From positions 1 through 25,579 of the forward strand of contig JAGFNK010000684.1 of the NCBI GenBank assembly GCA_025769875.1: a DNA stretch of 25,579 bases, written 5' to 3'. Under the pieces are notes generated by a model. It was not told where the DNA came from. It made no database searches and saw only the letters and a program-made list of their open reading frames with translations. Shown here piece by piece: positions 20,059 through 25,579 of the stretch. Positions within the stretch are counted from its first letter, which is position 1, and each line of letters opens with the position of its first letter. The position numbers were made by a program, and so were the translations under genes. This DNA is from Russula earlei. Its lineage: Eukaryota; Basidiomycota; Agaricomycetes; Russulales; Russulaceae.

Positions 20059-22868
20059 ATGTCCTCAGGCGAATACCGCAATCGGTCGGTATCTCGGTAT
20101 CCCCTTTCCCTCATCTTAACCCCCTCCTTACCTTAGCCAACCTGGTTCCTCAAGCTTTCCTCACAGAGCCGCGCATGACCATGACCCCGCTTATGCCTCA
20201 TCCGCCTCCTCGTCAGACCATTCCGACAGGGGCACCCAGTCCCATCACAGGTCCGTATCTCCTGCCTTCCCGCTGTCTCTCAACCCAACCCCCTCCCCAG
20301 TTCCAGCCGCCGCATGTTAGCACAGGTCCTTGCACGCAAGGAGCGCGATGCTCAACAGATGCACCAGCTCCTCAAACTTACCTTTGCAAAGCTCGATGAG
20401 GAGTCCCAACGTGCCACTGACGCCGAACGCCGCGCCACCGAGTGTCTTGTCCATGCACGCTCCGCCATAGATGCCCGTGCGCAGGCAGATACCGATGCCG
20501 CAGCCTCACGTGCTGAACTTGCCTTGTACAAGATGCAACTAGAACAGGCACAGCACGAAATTTCCCGTGCTCAAGAGTTTCTCGATGGCGTCGAGGCACG
20601 TCGTCATGACGCAGAGCAGGACGCCGCACGCGCTCGCAGCGTGGCACGCAAGCTCCAGGAGGAGCGATCGATCGAGGCTGCCCGAGAAGAAGGCAAGCAA
20701 CAGGGTTACCACGAGGGTCTGCGCCACGGTATCCTCCTTGGCCGCAGAGAAGCAGAGGATAGACACAGATCCCGACGTCGGGATGAGGAACATGACCGGC
20801 GTTCTCGATCCAGACGGCGTGGACCCGAAGAGGCTGTTTTCACCCAAGTTACTCCTCAGCAAAGCACATCCGAGCGATCATCTCCAGATCAACTCTCTCT
20901 GTATGTTTCCTACCCTCATCTCCGTCCCGTCCACACGTACAAACGTCTTGACATAGCCGACCCACCCCGAGGTTGTGCCGCTCGCACCTTCGATTCCAAT
21001 CCGGTCCACACCCCCCAGTTTCTCCAATACTAATCCCCATCGGTACCCCGATGGGCGACCGTACGAGTCACCTTCACCTTCATCCTCGCCTTCACCCCCA
21101 CGACCACGATCGCGTCCTCGCTTTGATGGCCCCACGCCGGAGCCGGCTCGTTCACGCCCGTACACACCCCATGACGATTCAACGCCTTCGATCATCCAGC
21201 CTATCCCGATATCTGCCTCTGTTTCATCCATTGGCCCACTGCCATTACCTCCATCGCCCAGCCACAGCCCTGTACCTCATCATTCTGTTCGCATTCCGCC
21301 TGACAACTGGATTCCACGTGCTCAAGACACAACTGGCGACGGTCGTCTCTCCATCTTCTTACCTCCGCCTCACGGGATGATAGAGCCTGTCCGCGTGCCT
21401 GACGGTCCTTACGCCATAGCCGCAACCCCAGACGATGGAAGTCCTGTAGTCATCCCCCCTCCGCCGATTCTTTCCCTTTCACCAGATCCCGGCACTAGGC
21501 GCAGCCCTGAATACACGTACGCCCCACCGCCCCCTCCGGATCTCGGGCCAGCTGTGCGAACCTGGAAAGCTTCCCGGAGCCGCGACTATGTGTATGTAGC
21601 TACTCCCCCACCTCCGGACCTTGGTCTTCCGGTCCGGACTCGCGACTATATCAACGACCCACTTCCACCCCCCAACCTTGCTCCAGCCAGAGATGGAAGC
21701 ACTTACATACCTCCGCAGCGTATCACCCAGATCGCCTCCAACCATTCACGCGCTTCGACACATCTCTCTGACTTTGATCTTCTTTCCCCTGTCGATCAAT
21801 CGCGAAAGACGTCTAACATAGGGCCTCCCCCTGCCGAAGAAGACGAGTTGGACTATATCGACGCTCAAACAATGTCTATTCCACGCCAACCTATTGCCCA
21901 GGATCCACCCCGCAGCAAAGGCCCACACAGGTAGTAATGTGTGTGTCTGCCCGAATCTTCATCGCTGATTATCCACTCCAGAAACGACCGCCCTCCCGAG
22001 GGCCACCACGCCCACGAAAGATTGTCTTGCCTACGCCATTAAGCCAGGTTGCCGTGCAACCCGCAGTGCCATCACAGCCATCATACATGCTCCCTCCGCC
22101 TCCGCAGGCACAAGACGAGGTTGACGCATCTTTGCCAGCCCCAGAAACATCAAACCAGCCGCAACGCTCGCACGCAATCGAGCATTGGCATCCGTGTTGA
22201 ACCTCCGTGCGCGCTCTTCCTTATAATTCCCTCTATCACGTGACCTTTCGTTATCTCGTCTCATAGTCCCCGGAAAATTCCCCACCTTCGTCAGGAGACA
22301 AGAGACAGCGCCGTCCGGACCTCCTGGCCCCGAGCACGCGGAGCGTTCTCTGCTACCCATGTCAATGATGGATAACCTCAACATGCGTAACAAGCCGCAG
22401 CCTCAACCCCCGCATAATCGCCCACAAGAGGAACGCCCACTGACGCCCTTGCCAGGGCTCGCGGGCATTGCCCCTCTTTCAGGCGCGCCGCCAGCGGGCA
22501 CTGGCAAGTCTCGCCGACACCCACGTGCGCACAGTGCAAACCGGCACCTCTACGACCCTGCGCCTGTGCCAACTGGAATCCAGTACCCTGAGTCGCCACT
22601 GCAGGCCGTGGTACACGGCGTGCCAGGGAATATGACAGCCGGCGCGGACGAGGAACACATCGTTTCATTACCTCAGAGTGTCCCATCCGGCTTTTGGGGC
22701 CTGAAGATCGGCTGCGATTGCGGCGGAACACGGTCAAATAGCGTGAAATGGATGCAATCCTGTACTATTGGCACCCATCTTCTGCACACACACACCACAG
22801 TCTCTATTATCTTTAATCCTTTTTCTCCACAACCACCTTTCCCATGTGCGCGAGCTGGACTCAGCTGA
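20059..22868 (+). CDS. Coiled-coil, RS-like and proline-rich protein of unknown function
   Basis: Exons 20059-20096, 20137-20250 and 20301-20900 join in frame (introns 40 and 50 nt). They begin MSSGEYRNRSVSR, run through a Ser/His-rich stretch, then an Ala/Glu/Arg/Gln-rich coiled coil (residues about 60-180) and a basic patch with RHRSRRR and RRSRSRRR (about 205-224). The next exon most likely is 21019-21930 (118-nt intron), a Pro/Ser/Asp-rich region with three copies of a PPPPDLG...VRT...RDY-like unit (21517-21690). Further Pro-rich coding follows at 21982-22193 and 22267-22868. Phases across the last introns do not close perfectly: the frame after 21982 fits only with a one-base adjustment, so the 3' structure is uncertain. 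No catalytic domain is seen. It is likely a scaffold or nuclear/cytoskeletal linker. The RS-like patch is a possible target of the neighbouring SRPK. Confidence 0.65.
21517..21690 (+). repeat. Three in-frame PPPPDLG repeats in the proline-rich tail
   Basis: Units read PPPPPDLGPAVRT, PPPPDLGLPVRT and PPPNLAPARD, each next to an aromatic Y/DY segment. They lie within the coiled-coil gene. Confidence 0.65.
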
Positions 22869-23427
22869 CTTCCACTTGACCGATGCTGGTGCATTTTACC
22901 ACGCTGGATCCGTACATCCCCATTCATCACCAAGATGACAACTGCCATGCACGCACACGTACAATCACGCATTCCACGAATTAGTATCCCCGTCCTGCGC
23001 AATGCTGGGACTATGCGCGACCTGGTCGAGAACATCATCCACTCTGATCTTTTACCTTTTTGTAGCAGATTGTTTCGCTTCTCTTTGGACACTAATTGTC
23101 TCGTACACTAAACACTTTTTTCTCTCGAATATCATCTGTGAATGAAGCATAAAACATGTACGATGAGAACTTTGTGCGGATTCTCATTACCGGAGCGCAC
23201 AGCATTCTGAAGGAGTAACGCGCACGTGATTAAGCAATAAATTGGACATTACACATCTTGAAGATGGACATAAGACATACGGGCTCCGAGAGTAGTGAGT
23301 CCCTCATTTCCATTTCAATCGCGTTTCTCTGCTGACCACGAGTCTGTACAGTCGCGGCGTACTTCGACTGGTAATTCTCTTGGACCCGTGGTTATTTTTG
23401 TTGACAACGCCATCGTCACTTCGTGCC
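22869..23427. other. Gene-free stretch downstream of the coiled-coil gene
   Basis: Probably the 3' untranslated region of the plus-strand gene and intergenic DNA. No convincing open frame or RNA gene is seen. Confidence 0.4.
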
Positions 23428-24416
23428 CATCAAGCCCGTTGAGTGACGAACGGTAGATGTAAGGGATAGCTGCGAGAAAGCAGCTTCAAGACTAGATAAG
23501 TCTCATTTCTCTTCGGCAATGCGTTATATATAGGCACTGCTATACCGGGAAGACAGATAGATGGTAGGTGCATGGCGTTTCTCGTGTTGCACCTGGACAG
23601 AGCGTCGGTCCAGAGTTACAGCTGGGCGTCGATCTCTCTCGCATCCGACAACTGGAATGAACAAGCAGGGTTGGAAATTGGAATGACAGAGGTGAAAGGA
23701 TGAAGACGGTTGAACGAACGATACATCTCGGTTTCCTTTCATATTCACTTTGTATTGAGTCTTGACTGCGTTGGGCTGTATATAGCAGTCTTCTTGATTC
23801 GCGCCGATGTCAAGGATGAGGTGAATGACTCCAAAGCAAGTCCTTCGAGGATCTTCGGAGAGTCAAGTTCCACTCTCCGTGGTATTCTGTGCTTCATAAC
23901 GAATCGATACGACTTGTCACGAGTCTCTTCCCTTCTCAAAAGAGAAAGGTGACAGGAATTAATTCCATAGACTTATTGGGAGTCTGCTGGAGTAGTAACC
24001 TATCAGGTGAGTCGAGTGTATCCCCAACTCAAGAGTTATCCCCATTCATTATTACTATGCGGTTAGTAGCATAGGACGATATGTATGATCTGTCAATCTG
24101 AAAGGAAAACGAGACGTACCGTTCAACCATCTCCACCTTCCACCCTCTGTCATTCTAATTCCCAACCTCGCTCGCTCGTCCAGTTGTCGTATGCGAGAGA
24201 TGTCGGCGCCGAGCTGTAACCTCTGGACCGACGCTCTGTCCAGGTGCAACGCGAGAAACGCCGTACTCCCTACCATCCGTCTGTCTTCCCGGTATAACAG
24301 TGCCTATATAATGCAGTCAACGCAATGCCGAAGAGAAAGGAGACTTACCGAGTCTCGAAGCTGCTTCCTCGCAGTTCCCTTACTTCTACCGTTAATCACT
24401 CAACGGGCTTCTGATT
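23428..24416. repeat. Large inverted repeat, arms about 320 bp with a ~345-bp spacer
   Basis: The left arm (about 23428-23746) and the right arm (about 24092-24416) are reverse complements with many small differences, by eye roughly four bases in five or better identical. The best block, around CACCTGGACAGAGCGTCGGT (left 23590s), is unchanged. Each arm carries a TATA-like sequence (23524-23533 on plus; 24305-24312 on minus) then, about 40 nt on, an ATG and a short similar frame (...HLDRASVQ...). The two units therefore face each other. A transcript across the locus would fold into a long hairpin. It may be a duplicated gene fragment in inverted orientation, an old transposon, or a natural small-RNA source. 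Confidence 0.75.
24055..24276 (-). CDS. Short hypothetical frame in the right arm of the inverted repeat
   Basis: A 73-codon frame from ATG 24276, 30-40 nt downstream of a TATA-like box on the minus strand. The related frame in the left arm (starting near 23562-23572) is shifted by one-base gaps. The shared peptide core is HLDRASVQ. No family is recognised, and it may simply be part of a repeated non-coding unit. Confidence 0.2.
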   Translation of the reverse strand: MVGSTAFLALHLDRASVQRLQLGADISRIRQLDERARLGIRMTEGGRWRWLNGTSRFPFRLTDHTYRPMLLTA

Positions 24417-24643
24417 GACACCACTCTTGAGGTTTTGAACATCTGGCGATACTAAAGACGTGGTGTCATTCCAATGCGAGGGTGCGACGAGCAGAGCTGC
24501 CGGCCAGAATCGAATTCCATTCCAGGCCGTCAGCCCGGAGCTGCGGAGTTCAAAACGAGTTTGAAATATCACGTGGCCTGGCTAGTTGACTACTACTACT
24601 AACACCTTTCACCCTTCCCGATTCCTCCATTTCTTCTACACGA
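24417..24643. other. Intergenic region, presumed promoter of the right-edge gene
   Basis: It includes a TAC/ACT trinucleotide run (about 24587-24600) and a C/T-rich tract (24605-24640) just before the ATG at 24644, a usual fungal transcription-start setting. Confidence 0.4.
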
Positions 24644-25533
24644 ATGCAGAAGAAACTGAAACGTGTCATGATCGGTATTAACACTGGAGAGACCTCCTGT
24701 TTCCAGGTCGTCAAGACGCACGTGTCCGTTTACGACAATTTCGTGACTCACCAGTACCTACCGTGGTACATACGAGTACCTTCAATACCGGGGTGGTGAA
24801 CCAAATGCGCTTACCCCGCATCCGTGCGTCTGGTCGAGGGCTTGCTCGATAGGATGCAGGTGCACCTGGGCGACATTATCAATGAGAGTTACTCTGGGAC
24901 CGCAGCAGGAACCTCTTTCATAGACGATGACATAGGTCGCATCACACCCCAGAGTGTTCTACAACAACTCCAACTATCATGTCTGATCACCGAATTCGTC
25001 ACCAATAATGAAGCATCATCGGGGGTCATCGCACGAAATCTTTCTCTCCTGGTCGCACACATTTATCGTGCCCTTACAAATAATGTGTTGGTGTTCCGAT
25101 CCCAAGAGCCTTCGCAACACCGAGTGGTGATCACTGATCACAGTTACCGGCTAAATGGTGAATTGAAAATCCTATGGGAGGATAAGTCCTCACGCGTGTT
25201 CGAGAGTTTCATGAGGGAACTCATGACTCAGCTGGGAACGAACCAAGTGTTAAATCTATACCGGGACTCATCAAACAAATACACCGGTTACGAGGCCATC
25301 CTGGGCAAGGTTCGTGTGGTTGCCTCTTTCAGTCATCCATTATCTGAGTTAATCTGTACTTGTAGCTTGTGTACCATGCGGGTAACGACTTTTTGGTCGG
25401 ATCACCGCGCGTTCGTTGGGCAGTCATCTTCGGTGGATTGCACTACAGTCATCGTCATGTGTATTCCACGGACGCCAGGGAGACCTCGGGTCTACTGCTC
25501 GCCGATCACCCAATTCTGTCTTCCGCCTGGTAA
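24644..25533 (+). CDS. Uncharacterised protein, possible PD-(D/E)XK-like fold
   Basis: Three exons join in frame: 24644-24765, 24853-25309 and 25366-25533, with GT-AG introns of 87 and 56 nt, giving 248 residues ending ...HPILSSAW. The ATG at 24644 follows a pyrimidine tract. The middle is helical (SVLQQLQLSCLITEF, NLSLLVAHIYRALTNN) and leads to VVITDH...GELKILWEDKS. There a buried strand ends in E-D-K (E150, K152) with D136 upstream, the spacing and shape of a PD-(D/E)XK nuclease core. That is a hypothesis from pattern only. The end is uncertain: GGTAATG at 25529 could be another splice donor, so the gene may run past the window. If the first intron is wrong, the second ATG (24854) is an alternative start. 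Confidence 0.6.
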
Positions 25534-25579
25534 TGCCAAAGGACAGCTGCCACCTATCTGGAGCATGTTGGTGTACATG

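Noticed and set aside
20973..21380. Alternative frame following a 56-nt intron in the coiled-coil gene
   Set aside because: It stops early and its composition is His/Leu/Arg without pattern. The other frame stays open to 21934 and has ordered proline repeats, although it needs a longer intron.

Overview
The window looks like nuclear DNA of a filamentous basidiomycete, most likely an agaricomycete. Genes are split by many short GT-AG introns (about 40-120 nt), gene promoters carry pyrimidine tracts, and the protein kinases and transposable elements are of fungal type. The species cannot be named from the sequence.

The left half (1 to about 12,281) is a nest of transposable elements with essentially no host gene. 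In order it holds: a solo LTR (275-1238, target-site duplication GAGGT); a hAT DNA transposon (1375-2879, 8-bp duplication GCACCATG) that carries only the BED-zinc-finger front of a degenerate transposase gene; a candidate LTR starting at 3027, split by a non-autonomous GC-rich hAT element (3320-4558, duplication GTTTTGAG); a second, longer solo LTR of the same family as the first (4767-6352, duplication ATATG); a small foldback/MITE-like element (6490-6633); and a full-length minus-strand Ty1/copia retrotransposon (7092-12276) with two 436-bp LTRs, 5-bp duplication TTAAA, polypurine tract, and a primer-binding site matching the anticodon arm of initiator tRNA-Met. Its gag-pol frame is broken by three one-base shifts.

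From 12,282 to about 14,814 I see no supportable gene. The right half is genic. A seven-exon AGC-like, non-RD protein kinase (14815-16386, minus) is followed by a six-exon SRPK-family kinase (17567-19820, minus) whose core has two apparent one-base frameshifts. Divergent from the SRPK gene, across a 238-bp intergenic region, is a plus-strand gene (20059 to about 22868) for a coiled-coil protein with an RS-like basic patch and a long proline-rich tail. Next comes a large inverted repeat (arms about 23428-23746 and 24092-24416) with facing TATA-like boxes, a natural hairpin or convergent-duplication locus. At the right edge (24644 onward, plus) is a three-exon gene of unknown family with a possible PD-(D/E)XK-like D...ExK pattern.

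The host genes may be linked functionally: SRPK kinases phosphorylate RS dipeptides, and the divergently transcribed neighbour has an RS-like patch. That link is an inference. Several coding regions, both host and transposon, appear broken by single extra bases, which raises the possibility of assembly indel errors as well as real decay.
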